A stretch of 10,045 nt of DNA from Acinetobacter sp. UBA3106 (GTDB taxonomy: Bacteria > Pseudomonadota > Gammaproteobacteria > Pseudomonadales > Moraxellaceae): NCBI GenBank assembly GCA_002365595.1, contig DFAM01000007.1, positions 35,394 to 45,438 of the forward strand, read 5' to 3'. The position numbers and the translations under genes were made by a program. Positions 1 to 6,907 of the stretch are shown one piece after another. The notes under the pieces are model-generated. The model saw only the letters and a program-made list of their open reading frames with translations. It was not told the origin of the DNA and did no database searches. Every line of letters begins with the position of its first letter. The stretch's first letter is position 1.

Positions 1-600
1 TGGATCAAAGCGGATTGTGAACAAGATGCCAGCATCTTACGTGATTATATTCGTGAGCAAGGTTTAGTGATTGATGCTGCAGAAACACCTGCCGCGGACA
101 GCCTGATTCTATTGGCAACATATGGTGAAGATACCACTACAGCGGCATTACGTTTTGGTGTCGATGCGAGCCGTGCAGTCAGCATTGATATGTTGACTGA
201 CTTTTCCAAGCATCGCACCCTGATGCCATCGATCGCAACTCAAAAAACATATATCGACCAAGCCCATGCATTATTTGCGAAAAATGATCATGGTGTCTCT
301 GTGATTGCCGAAAGTGTGGGCTTTGTGGCGCAGCGTGTCTTGGCGATGGTGGTGAACTTGGCTTGCGATATCGCACAGCAGCAAATTGCCACGGCAGCCG
401 ATATTGATAAAGCCGTCAAGCTTGGCTTGGGTTACCCGCATGGTCCAATCTCATGGGGTGATGTACTCGGTGCCAAACGGATCCTGCTTATTTTAGAGCG
501 CATTTTAGCCAACACCGGTGATCAACGTTATCGCCCAAGTCCTTGGTTAAAACGTCGTGCCCAACTGAACTTATCTTTACTTCATATTGCAGCTGTTTAA
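1..600 (+). CDS. 3-hydroxyacyl-CoA dehydrogenase, PaaH-like, C-terminal part (5' end outside window)
   Basis: The reading frame is open from base 1 to a TAA at 598-600, giving the last 199 residues of a longer protein. The GTG at 67 is internal and is not a start. The enzyme oxidises a 3-hydroxyacyl-CoA to the 3-oxoacyl-CoA with NAD+, the step before thiolysis. The fragment carries the linker domain with VDMLTDFSKHRTL-like sequence (VSIDMLTDFSKHR), then a 3HCDH C-terminal domain at fragment residues about 102-180 with GFVAQRV and GLGYPHGPISWGDVLG. It ends in RYRPSPWLKRRA, close to my recollection of the PaaH/PaaC tail. PaaH-type enzymes (about 475-510 aa) have a second C-terminal domain like this; the Rossmann NAD domain would lie upstream. 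The thiolase starts 21 nt downstream, so the two are co-transcribed. A DcaH-type (dicarboxylate) role is as plausible as phenylacetate degradation. Confidence 0.88.
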   Translation, partial: WIKADCEQDASILRDYIREQGLVIDAAETPAADSLILLATYGEDTTTAALRFGVDASRAVSIDMLTDFSKHRTLMPSIATQKTYIDQAHALFAKNDHGVSVIAESVGFVAQRVLAMVVNLACDIAQQQIATAADIDKAVKLGLGYPHGPISWGDVLGAKRILLILERILANTGDQRYRPSPWLKRRAQLNLSLLHIAAV

Positions 601-621
601 GCGAACGAAAAGGAATTTCTT

Positions 622-1824
622 ATGTTAAATGCATTTATCTATGATGGATTGCGTACTCCATTTGGCCGTCATGCGGGTGACCTGGCTACGATTCGCCCAG
701 ACAACTTGGCTGCAGGCGTGATTAAAGCCCTGATTGAAAAACATAATTTGCCAAACAATATCTATGATGATGTGATCCTTGGAAATACCAATCAGGCTGG
801 TGAAGACAGTCGTAACATTGCGCGTCATGCAGCCTTGCTTGCAGGTCTAGATGTAAAAACCCCAGCGCAAACCGTGAACCGTCTATGTGCATCAGGCTTG
901 GCATCTGTGATTGATGCTGCGCGTGCGATCAGCTGTGGGGAAGGCGACATTTTCATTGCAGGTGGCGTTGAGTCGATGTCACGTGCACCTTTTGTTTTTG
1001 CCAAATCTGAAAAAGCCTTTGGTCGTGACTTTAAAGTGTTTGATTCTGCGATTGGCGCACGTTTCCCCAACCCGGCGATTGAAAAACAGTTTGGCGATGA
1101 CACCATGCCAAAAACCGGTGACAACGTTGCAATTGAATATGGCATTAGCCGTGAAGATGCGGATCGTTTCGCTGCTGCATCTCAAGCAAAATATGAAGCT
1201 GCGCGTCAAGAAGGTTTCTTTGATGGTGAGATTACGCCTGTTGAAGTGGCACAAGGTCGTAAGTTACCGCCTAAATTAGTCGCAGTTGATGAACATCCGC
1301 GCCCATCGTCTAATATGGAAGCCCTGCAAAAACTGAGACCCTTGTTCGAAGGCGGTGTAGTAACTGCGGGTAATGCTTCAGGCGTGAATGATGGTGCTGC
1401 GGCATTGATCATCGGTTCTGAACAGGCTGAACAGACTTTAGGTTTCAAACCGATTGCCAAGATTTTGTCATCAGGTGCTGCAGGCATTGAACCTCGTATT
1501 ATGGGTGCAGGTCCTGTGGAGGCGATCAAGCTGGCGCTGAAACGTGCCAACCTGACTTTGGAGGATATGGACATTATTGAGATCAACGAAGCTTTTGCAT
1601 CTCAAGTGCTGGCATGTCTACGAGGTTTGGACGTTGCACTGGATGATCCGCGTGTCAATCCAAACGGTGGTGCAATTGCAGTCGGTCATCCACTGGGTGC
1701 TTCAGGTGCACGTTTGGCGCTCAGCACGGCTCGTGAACTGCAACGTCGCGGCAAGAAATATGCTGTGATCAGCTTGTGTATTGGTGTGGGACAAGGTCTC
1801 GCAATGGTTATTGAACGCGTATAA
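622..1824 (+). CDS. Acetyl-CoA acyltransferase (thiolase), 3-oxoadipyl-CoA thiolase type
   Basis: This 400-aa protein has the normal length of a degradative thiolase. It cleaves a 3-oxoacyl-CoA with CoA to acetyl-CoA and a shortened acyl-CoA. The nucleophile Cys89 lies in NRLCASGL, the NEAFA motif begins at Asn322, His356 lies in GGAIAVGHPLGASGAR, and the second catalytic Cys386 lies in CIGVGQG. The N-terminus (YDGLRTPFGRHAG) and the tail CIGVGQGLAMVIERV resemble PaaJ and PcaF, which act on 3-oxoadipyl-CoA. That preference is a family inference; FadA or PhaA types are less likely. The ATG is preceded by AAAAGGAA at 607-614 with 7 nt spacing. It lies 21 nt after the dehydrogenase stop and 12 nt before the CoA-transferase, so it is the middle gene of one operon. 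Confidence 0.93.
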   Translation: MLNAFIYDGLRTPFGRHAGDLATIRPDNLAAGVIKALIEKHNLPNNIYDDVILGNTNQAGEDSRNIARHAALLAGLDVKTPAQTVNRLCASGLASVIDAARAISCGEGDIFIAGGVESMSRAPFVFAKSEKAFGRDFKVFDSAIGARFPNPAIEKQFGDDTMPKTGDNVAIEYGISREDADRFAAASQAKYEAARQEGFFDGEITPVEVAQGRKLPPKLVAVDEHPRPSSNMEALQKLRPLFEGGVVTAGNASGVNDGAAALIIGSEQAEQTLGFKPIAKILSSGAAGIEPRIMGAGPVEAIKLALKRANLTLEDMDIIEINEAFASQVLACLRGLDVALDDPRVNPNGGAIAVGHPLGASGARLALSTARELQRRGKKYAVISLCIGVGQGLAMVIERV

Positions 1825-1836
1825 AAGAGAAAACAC

Positions 1837-3054
1837 ATGGGTGCATTAGAAGGTATTCGCGTACTGGATTTAAGTCGCGTACTGGCAGGTCCTTGGTGTG
1901 GTCAAATCCTGGCGGATTTAGGCGCAGAAGTGATTAAAGTTGAACGTCCAAAAACGGGTGATGACACGCGTTTATGGGGTCCACCCTGGATGAAGAATGA
2001 TCAGGGTGAAGACACACGTGAAGCAGCTTATTATCAATCTGCAAACCGGAATAAGCTCTCTATTGCAATTGATATTTCCTCAGCGGAAGGACAGGAGCTG
2101 GTTCGTGCTTTAGCGGCTGAATCTGATGTGGTGATTGAAAACTACAAGGCAGGTTCACTGAAAAAGTACGGTCTGGATTACGATAGTTTAAATGCGGTCA
2201 ACCCGAAACTGGTATATTGCTCAATCACCGGTTTTGGCCAGACTGGACCGCGTGCACCTGAACCGGGTTATGACTTTATCATTCAGGGTATGGGCGGTCT
2301 CATGTCTGTAACCGGTGAAAAAGATGACTTGCCGGGCGGTGGCCCGCAAAAAGTCGGTGTGGCATTTGCTGATTTAACCACCGGCTTGTATTCAACCATT
2401 GCTATTCAGGCAGCTTTGTTGAACCGTACTTTAACCGGTCTTGGTCAATATATTGATATGGCCTTGCTGGATGTGCAGGTAGCTACACTTGCCAACCAGG
2501 GTATGAATTATCTGGCATCTGGAAAAGTTCCAGGCCGTTATGGTAATGCCCATGCCAACATTGTGCCTTATCAGGTCTTTAAAGCTGCAGATCAGGACTT
2601 TATTATTGCCTGTGGTAATGACAAGCAGTTTGTCGCTTTAAGTGCCGCAATTGGTTTGCCTGAGCTGCCATATGATCCGCGCTTTACCACCAATGCCCTA
2701 CGGATTAAACACCGTAGCGAAATTGGGGATTTATTGGCGGCTCACTTCCTCAGCAATACTGCAAAACACTGGGTAGAAGCGATTCATGCCGTTAAAGTTC
2801 CGGTAGGTTTAATTAATAACCTGGAACAGGCATTTGAAGAACCTCAGGTTCAGGCACGTAATATGCTGATTGAAATGCAACATCCTTTAAAAGATAAACT
2901 TAAAGTGATTGGTTCACCGATCAAGCTTTCCCGTACACCAGTAGAATATAAGAAAGCACCGCCAATGTTGGGCGAACATACCGATGAAATTTTAGCCCGT
3001 GTGACTGATGCTGAAAAAATAGCAACATTACGTGCTCAAGGTATTATTGGATAG
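1837..3054 (+). CDS. CaiB/BaiF family (class III) acyl-CoA transferase, SUGCT-like
   Basis: This 405-aa protein has the usual length of a class III CoA-transferase, which forms interlocked dimers and moves CoA between carboxylic acids. It opens with the family pattern LEGIRVLDLSRVLAGP, followed by DLGAEVIKVERP, GDDTRLWGPP, and NRNKLS near residues 70-75. The predicted catalytic aspartate is Asp179 in VAFADLTTG. The C-terminal part has NIVPYQVF, VGLINNLEQAF, EEPQVQARNM and PPMLGEHTDEIL. Its closest family by recall is SUGCT/GcdG, succinyl-CoA:glutarate (dicarboxylate) CoA-transferase. Beside a 3-hydroxyacyl-CoA dehydrogenase and an oxoadipyl-CoA-type thiolase, it would activate the acid feeding this pathway, using succinyl-CoA. 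Substrate is inferred; other CaiB-type acyl donors cannot be excluded. A modest AGAGAA Shine-Dalgarno lies just upstream. It is the last gene before a terminator. Confidence 0.9.
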   Translation: MGALEGIRVLDLSRVLAGPWCGQILADLGAEVIKVERPKTGDDTRLWGPPWMKNDQGEDTREAAYYQSANRNKLSIAIDISSAEGQELVRALAAESDVVIENYKAGSLKKYGLDYDSLNAVNPKLVYCSITGFGQTGPRAPEPGYDFIIQGMGGLMSVTGEKDDLPGGGPQKVGVAFADLTTGLYSTIAIQAALLNRTLTGLGQYIDMALLDVQVATLANQGMNYLASGKVPGRYGNAHANIVPYQVFKAADQDFIIACGNDKQFVALSAAIGLPELPYDPRFTTNALRIKHRSEIGDLLAAHFLSNTAKHWVEAIHAVKVPVGLINNLEQAFEEPQVQARNMLIEMQHPLKDKLKVIGSPIKLSRTPVEYKKAPPMLGEHTDEILARVTDAEKIATLRAQGIIG

Positions 3055-3081
3055 TTCACATAAACATTAAATGTGTTTGAT

Positions 3082-3112
3082 AAAGAAGCAACTTTTAATA
3101 AGTTGCTTCTTT
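3082..3112 (+). terminator. Rho-independent terminator of the catabolic operon
   Basis: A perfect 13-bp inverted repeat (left arm 3082-3094, loop TTAAT at 3095-3099, right arm 3100-3112) starts 27 nt after the CoA-transferase stop codon. The arms are AAAG/CTTT at the base, so the hairpin ends in only three T residues and then GCTATTAA. Position and stem length support termination, while the short T-tract lowers confidence. The last bases overlap the -35 box proposed for the iclR-type gene. Confidence 0.65.
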
Positions 3113-3140
3113 GCTATTAATACAATATTTATATTATAAT
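3111..3140 (+). promoter_or_regulatory. Predicted sigma70 promoter of the IclR-family regulator
   Basis: TTGCTA (3111-3116) and a perfect TATAAT (3135-3140) are separated by 18 nt in an AT-rich spacer. Transcription would start near 3147, about 36 nt before the regulator's ATG at 3183. Seen directly in the sequence; activity is inferred. Confidence 0.6.
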
Positions 3141-3155
3141 TTTCGCCATGCGAAA
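3141..3155. promoter_or_regulatory. 15-bp inverted repeat, probable IclR-family operator
   Basis: TTTCGC-CAT-GCGAAA is a perfect inverted repeat of 6-bp arms with a 3-nt spacer. It directly follows the TATAAT box and covers the expected transcription start. IclR-family proteins often bind short palindromes with TTCG/CGAA arms and many repress their own genes, so an autoregulatory operator is the simplest reading. The base pattern is seen; the protein-DNA pairing is inferred. Confidence 0.5.
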
Positions 3156-3182
3156 CAAAATTTAAGTATCTGGGCAATTTAA

Positions 3183-4028
3183 ATGACGAAAGTGACAGAA
3201 TCGGAACAGGCGGAGCAGCTTCTGGCTCCATTAAGACATGAACTTTTGCATCCGATTGAGGATATGCAAGATGAAAATGATCGCCAATATATTACTGCTC
3301 TTGCCCGTGGATTAGAACTTTTACGTTGTTTCTCGGCCAAACATCAGCATCTGGGCAATCAGGAATTGTCGCAAATGACAGGTTTGCCTAAACCTACCAT
3401 TACCCGTTTGACCCATACACTTTCTCGCTTGGGTTACTTAAAACAGGTGCCTAATTCAAGTAAATTCCAGCTTTCTGTTGGCGTGCTTGCCTTTGGATAT
3501 TCCATGTTGTCGAATCTCTCGATTCGTTCAATTGCTCATCCCTATATGAAAGATCTGGCAGATTACGCCGGAGCTGCTGTGGCAATGGCAACCCGTGACC
3601 GCCTGAATATGATCTATCTGGATGTGGTGCAAGGCAAGGGCAATGTGACCATGCGTCGCCAAGTGGGTACTTATTTGCCTATTCACTTAAGTTCGGTGGG
3701 TCGTGCTTGCCTCGCGGCAATGCCAGAGGATGAGCGTGAGTTTTTGCTGGATGCTATCCGTATCAAACATAAAGAAGACTGGATGAAAATCAACCGTGAG
3801 CTCGATAAGGCTTTTAAAGATTATCAAGACTTTGGTTACTGCTTCTCGGTCGGTGACTGGCATAAAGATGTGAACTCGGTAGCGGTACCTTATTATCATG
3901 AGCAACATGGTTTACTGGTATTTAACTGTGGTGGACCAAGCTTTATTTTGAATCGTGCCAAACTGGAAGATGATATTGCACCACGTTTATTGCATATGGT
4001 GAATAATATTAGCAATGAAGTTGGATAG
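3183..4028 (+). CDS. IclR-family transcriptional regulator
   Basis: This 281-aa protein is a cytoplasmic DNA-binding regulator. The winged helix-turn-helix spans residues about 36-97, with ITALARGLELLRCF opening it, LGNQELSQMTGLPKPTITRLTHTLSRLGYL as the HTH core (57-86, quoted by segments: NQELSQMTGLPK and PTITRLTHTLSRLGYL), and the wing ending in FQLSVGVLAFG. The effector-binding domain occupies about 110-275 and shows LPIHLSSVGRACLA (165-178) and GYCFSVGDWHKDVNSVAVPY (218-237), typical of the family. About 35 acidic N-terminal residues precede the HTH, slightly more than usual. The ATG at 3183 has only a weak Shine-Dalgarno. It follows the CoA-transferase operon in the same direction but has its own promoter and operator-like palindrome. 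By position it may control the upstream dicarboxylate-type operon, like PcaR, PcaU or DcaR-type regulators; the ligand is unknown. Confidence 0.9.
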   Translation: MTKVTESEQAEQLLAPLRHELLHPIEDMQDENDRQYITALARGLELLRCFSAKHQHLGNQELSQMTGLPKPTITRLTHTLSRLGYLKQVPNSSKFQLSVGVLAFGYSMLSNLSIRSIAHPYMKDLADYAGAAVAMATRDRLNMIYLDVVQGKGNVTMRRQVGTYLPIHLSSVGRACLAAMPEDEREFLLDAIRIKHKEDWMKINRELDKAFKDYQDFGYCFSVGDWHKDVNSVAVPYYHEQHGLLVFNCGGPSFILNRAKLEDDIAPRLLHMVNNISNEVG

Positions 4029-4122
4029 ATTTTTAGATAAATTTTCTATTAATCATTAGTCTAATCAAGGAGCAAGAATCAGGAAGATGTTTGCTCTAAA
4101 ATTAAAAAATAAAGCTTAAATT

Positions 4123-4557
4123 TTATTTGCGAATAATCATTAAAGTTGCTGTGCCGTGTGCATAAATTTTATCGTTTTCATCAATGATACGACCTTCAGT
4201 CATCACCAGCGTGCGTCCTTGATTAATAATTTTTCCTACACCGCGATAGGTTTTTCCACATTGCATGGGGCGGATCATTTTAATATTTAAATCAGTCGTG
4301 GCAAAACGGCCCCCTTTTTCCATAAGGGTATGCGCTGCGGCACCCGTTACACTGTCTAAAATGGTCGCACAGAATCCGCCATGAACCCCGCCTTGCAAAT
4401 TAATATGCTCTTCGCCAGGGGTGACTTCATAGATAATATAGCCTTCTTGAACTTCAACCAGTTGCATAGGAATAGTTTTAGCCATCGGTGCATGAGGGAT
4501 TTCACCATTTTTGACAGCAGTTAAAAATTCCAGACCTGTGTACTTATCCATCGACAT
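4123..4557 (-). CDS. PaaI-family hotdog-fold acyl-CoA thioesterase
   Basis: This 144-aa protein has the size of single-domain hotdog thioesterases, which hydrolyse acyl-CoA or aromatic acyl-CoA as homo-oligomers in the cytoplasm. The family signature is INLQGGVHGGFCATILDSVTG, where His59-Gly-Gly and Asp68 occupy the active-site positions. RFATTDLNIKMIRPM (84-98) and the final strands GRIIDENDKIYAHGTATLMI complete the fold. The chosen ATG (complement of 4555-4557) has AGGAAG about 9 nt upstream; the Met at residue 3 is a weaker alternative. The gene converges on the IclR-type regulator with a 94-nt gap that has no good terminator. Salvage of CoA from stalled intermediates of the neighbouring pathway is a reasonable guess, but the substrate cannot be read from the sequence. 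Confidence 0.87.
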   Translation of the reverse strand: MSMDKYTGLEFLTAVKNGEIPHAPMAKTIPMQLVEVQEGYIIYEVTPGEEHINLQGGVHGGFCATILDSVTGAAAHTLMEKGGRFATTDLNIKMIRPMQCGKTYRGVGKIINQGRTLVMTEGRIIDENDKIYAHGTATLMIIRK

Positions 4558-4594
4558 TTAATATTGCTTCCTATTCACTTTATAATTCATTTAT

Positions 4595-4622
4595 ATCTTA
4601 ATATTAATTTGAGTATTTTGAA
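4595..4622 (-). promoter_or_regulatory. Possible promoter of the thioesterase gene
   Basis: Reading the - strand, TTCAAA (complement of 4617-4622) and TAAGAT (complement of 4595-4600) lie 16 nt apart, about 40 nt upstream of the thioesterase start. The surrounding DNA is very AT-rich, so chance matches are likely and this is only a candidate. Confidence 0.3.
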
Positions 4623-4972
4623 ATTAAATACCGCTAGGTAAAACTAGAATTTTTGTCGAACAGAATGTATTTTTCTGATCATCAACAATAGTGAGTATTA
4701 AAAATTGCTTCCACTTTTAAGCATTAGTGAAGTTTAAATATCTTCTAGATTGATGGTAGAAAATTAAAGATCAAGTCGGTATAAAAAAGATGCGTTTCTC
4801 TGCTTATCTTTATTGAATTGTCTTTAGAGAGTGGGCTATTAGAAGGTAGAAATCAGATGAAGTATCTATGTTTTAAAATGACTCAAACAGGTTAAAACAG
4901 GGTGGTGATTTTTTTTTAAATTTTTTATCTATCTTTTAGTAAAATTCAGTATCTTATAAAAATAGAGCAATA
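4623..4972. other. AT-rich intergenic stretch with no supported gene
   Basis: This 350-nt section separates the thioesterase from the tRNA terminator. I find only tiny open frames (for example a 12-codon frame from the ATG at 4857) without a convincing ribosome site. It contains long A/T runs near 4909-4930 and a small TACC-GCTA-GGTA inverted repeat at 4629-4640. No recognisable RNA gene, repeat family or mobile-element end is visible. It could hold a small RNA ending at the two-way terminator at 4973-5002, but I cannot show that. Confidence 0.5.
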
Positions 4973-5002
4973 AAAAACCCTCATCTTTCGATGAGGGTTT
5001 TT
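4973..5002 (-). terminator. Rho-independent terminator after tRNA-Gly (works in both directions by sequence)
   Basis: A perfect 12-bp stem, AAAAACCCTCAT (4973-4984) and ATGAGGGTTTTT (4991-5002), encloses the loop CTTTCG. On the - strand the stem is followed by a run of six T residues, the classic form, 7 nt beyond the tRNA 3' end. It would stop both tRNA-Gly transcripts and any read-through from cysS. The + strand also ends in five T residues, so the hairpin could act on transcription from the left. Confidence 0.88.
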
Positions 5003-5009
5003 CGTATTC

Positions 5010-5085
5010 TGGAGCGGGAAAGGAGACTCGAACTCCCGACCCCAACCTTGGCAAGGTTATGCTCTACCAACTGAGCTATTCCCGC
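5010..5085 (-). tRNA. tRNA-Gly, anticodon GCC
   Basis: The - strand folds into a standard 76-nt cloverleaf. The acceptor stem is GCGGGAA/TTCCCGC. The D arm is GCTC...GAGC, the anticodon stem is TAACC/GGTTG (last pair T-G) with loop TTGCCAA, and the T arm is GGGAG-TTCGAGT-CTCCT (allowing a terminal G-T pair). The anticodon GCC reads glycine codons GGC and GGU. The discriminator T is followed by an encoded CCA. The gene lies 65 nt downstream of cysS on the same strand, but a near-consensus promoter in the gap suggests independent expression. Confidence 0.97.
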
Positions 5086-5098
5086 AATATGGAAGTGA

Positions 5099-5126
5099 AT
5101 TATAGAGAGTTTCATTCAACTGTCAA
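5099..5126 (-). promoter_or_regulatory. Strong sigma70 promoter of tRNA-Gly
   Basis: On the - strand TTGACA (complement of 5121-5126) and TATAAT (complement of 5099-5104) are both perfect consensus hexamers, 16 nt apart. The start site would fall near 5092, giving a leader of about 7 nt before the mature tRNA 5' end at 5085. High promoter strength fits a stable RNA gene. Confidence 0.88.
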
Positions 5127-5150
5127 CTCTTTATGCTTCCAAATGTTTAA

Positions 5151-6572
5151 TTAATCAGCACGACGCCAAATAGTTCCTTGACGGGTATCTTCCAGAACCA
5201 CACCCTGATCCAGTAACGATTGGCGAATTTCATCGGCTTTGGCAAATTCTTTGGCTTTTTTTGCGTCTTTACGTTGCTGAATCAGATCTTCAATCTGTTG
5301 TTCCGACAAGCCTAGAGCTTCCTGACCAATATCTGATTTCAAGAAGTCATCTACATTGTATTGCACCAAACCTAAAATATCAGTCAAATGACGCAAGGTT
5401 GAATAATACAGCGCAGCCTGTTCAGCATTTTCATCTTTAACAGCACGGTTCAATTCTTTATTAATTTCAAATAACACAGCAATTGCTTCAGCTGTATTGA
5501 AGTCATCACGCATTGCTGCATTAAAGCGTTCTACTAAAGCCTCATCTAAAGTTTCAACAGTTTTTTCACCATACACTTGTTGATAAGCTTTAAATGAATG
5601 ATAGAAACGTGACAGGGTATTTTTTGCTTCTTTCAGTGCTGTATCAGAGAAGTTTACAGGACTGCGATAATGCGAAGAAACAATAAAGAAACGGATCACT
5701 TCAGGGTGGAATTTATCCATCACATCACGAATGGTAAAGAAGTTACCCAAAGACTTTGACATCTTCTCGCCATCAACATTAATAAAACCGACATGCATCC
5801 AGTAGTTTACATACTGTTCGCCTGTTGAGGCTTCAGACTGTGCAATTTCATTTTCATGATGCGGGAAGGTTAAGTCCGAACCACCACCATGAATGTCAAA
5901 ATGATTACCTAAGCAGCAAGTGGACATTGCCGAACATTCAATGTGCCAGCCCGGACGACCATTACCCCAAGGTGAAGCCCATGACGGTTCATTTTCTTTG
6001 GCATGTTTCCAAAGTACAAAGTCAAAAGGATGTTTCTTTTCAACTTCAACATCGACACGTTCCGAGGCGCCGGCTTGCATATCTTCCAGTTTACGACCAG
6101 ACAAACGACCATATTTGGCAAATTTTTCTACTTCAAAATATACATCACCATTTGCAGATGGATAAGCCGTGCCTTTATTAACCAGGTTGCCAATCATGTT
6201 TTGCATCTGGTCAATATAATCTGTGGCACGAGGCGCTTCATCTGGATGTAAGCAGCCCAAGTTTTCCGCATCTTCATTCATGGCCTGAATAAAACGATCG
6301 GTCAATGCAGTAATGCTTTCACCATTTTCATTGGCACGCTTGATGATTTTGTCATCAATATCGGTGATGTTACGAACATATTTGACGTTCCAGCCCTGGC
6401 TGCGCAGGAAACGAATAATGTAGTCAAATGCAACCATGACCCGAGCATGTCCAATATGACAGTAATCATATACCGTCATACCGCACACATACATGTCGAT
6501 ATGTCCTGCTTTACGTGGAACAAATTCAACTTTTTTACGTTGCTCTGAGTTATATAGAACAAATGGTTGCAT
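5151..6572 (-). CDS. cysS: Cysteinyl-tRNA synthetase
   Basis: This 473-aa class I aminoacyl-tRNA synthetase charges tRNA-Cys with cysteine in the cytoplasm; the length is close to E. coli CysRS (461 aa). The HIGH motif is His39-Ile-Gly-His42 within YDYCHIGHARV, and the KMSKS loop is at 270-274 (GEKMSKSLGNF). The zinc ligands that select cysteine are Cys30 (MYVCGMTVYD), Cys213 (GWHIECSAM), and His238 and Glu242 in FPHHENEIAQSE. The C-terminal anticodon-binding region ends in the typical EDTRQGTIWRR. The ATG gives the expected N-terminus (FVLYNSEQRKKVEF) although the upstream Shine-Dalgarno is weak. It is divergent from the Kdo/Lpt operon, and no leader attenuator or T-box-like element is evident in the short upstream region. 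Confidence 0.98.
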   Translation of the reverse strand: MQPFVLYNSEQRKKVEFVPRKAGHIDMYVCGMTVYDYCHIGHARVMVAFDYIIRFLRSQGWNVKYVRNITDIDDKIIKRANENGESITALTDRFIQAMNEDAENLGCLHPDEAPRATDYIDQMQNMIGNLVNKGTAYPSANGDVYFEVEKFAKYGRLSGRKLEDMQAGASERVDVEVEKKHPFDFVLWKHAKENEPSWASPWGNGRPGWHIECSAMSTCCLGNHFDIHGGGSDLTFPHHENEIAQSEASTGEQYVNYWMHVGFINVDGEKMSKSLGNFFTIRDVMDKFHPEVIRFFIVSSHYRSPVNFSDTALKEAKNTLSRFYHSFKAYQQVYGEKTVETLDEALVERFNAAMRDDFNTAEAIAVLFEINKELNRAVKDENAEQAALYYSTLRHLTDILGLVQYNVDDFLKSDIGQEALGLSEQQIEDLIQQRKDAKKAKEFAKADEIRQSLLDQGVVLEDTRQGTIWRRAD

Positions 6573-6854
6573 AGGTTTTCTAGAAGCTTATTGAAAATGG
6601 TGTCCAATCTTAACCTAAGCACTTTTTTTCATAAAGTTAAAACGAAAAAATGCAGGAATTTTTTAGGGAATATACCTTTATGCGAACGTTCAAGGTCATG
6701 GCTGATAATCTAAGATGACACATTGCAAATAAAAATAATCAGCAATGAATAGGGGAAATAACAATTGAGTAATGAAAAGTGCATTTTGATAGATAATGAT
6801 TAAAAGCATGCCAGCTCGTCATAATTTCTGCACAATTATTGAAATCTTGTAATT

Positions 6855-6883
6855 TAGAAACGTGACATTTGCATAGATATGAT
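6855..6883 (+). promoter_or_regulatory. Candidate promoter of the kdsD-lpt operon
   Basis: TAGAAA (6855-6860) and TATGAT (6878-6883) match the sigma70 boxes at 4/6 and 5/6 positions with the optimal 17-nt spacing. The start site would be near 6890, giving a leader of roughly 60 nt. An alternative reading, GTGACA (6862-6867) and TAAAAT (6883-6888), has a short 15-nt spacer. Confidence 0.42.
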
Positions 6884-6907
6884 AAAATTGCGAAAATTAT
6901 TTTTTGC

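Noticed and set aside
67..600. GTG at 67 as the start of a 177-aa gene
   Set aside because: The frame stays open to base 1 with sequence that fits the PaaH-like linker region, so this is the C-terminal part of a longer protein, not a complete gene.
911..1279. 122-codon + strand frame and several - strand frames inside the thiolase gene
   Set aside because: They are out-of-frame shadows of a clear thiolase with all catalytic motifs.
1777..1799. CIGVGQG in place of the more common CIGGGQG at the thiolase second cysteine
   Set aside because: The catalytic Cys386 is intact and, as I recall, the Val variant is normal in PaaJ/PcaF-type thiolases, so it is not an active-site defect.
4055..4128. 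Small inverted repeats between the convergent regulator and thioesterase genes (ATTAG-T-CTAAT, GAGCAA...TTGCTC, AAATAAA...TTTATTT) as terminators
   Set aside because: Stems are short, AT-only or have long loops, and none is followed by a T-tract in the right direction.
4857..4895. 12-codon frame starting ATG at 4857 as a small peptide gene
   Set aside because: No ribosome site, no homology I recognise, and frames this short are expected by chance.
5825..6251. Three + strand frames opposite cysS
   Set aside because: They lie entirely opposite a well-conserved cysS, lack ribosome sites and have no recognisable domain.
6792..6810. GATAATGAT followed by TAAAAGCATG as a Fur box
   Set aside because: The first half matches the Fur consensus but the second half matches at only about four of nine positions; chance is likely in such AT-rich DNA.
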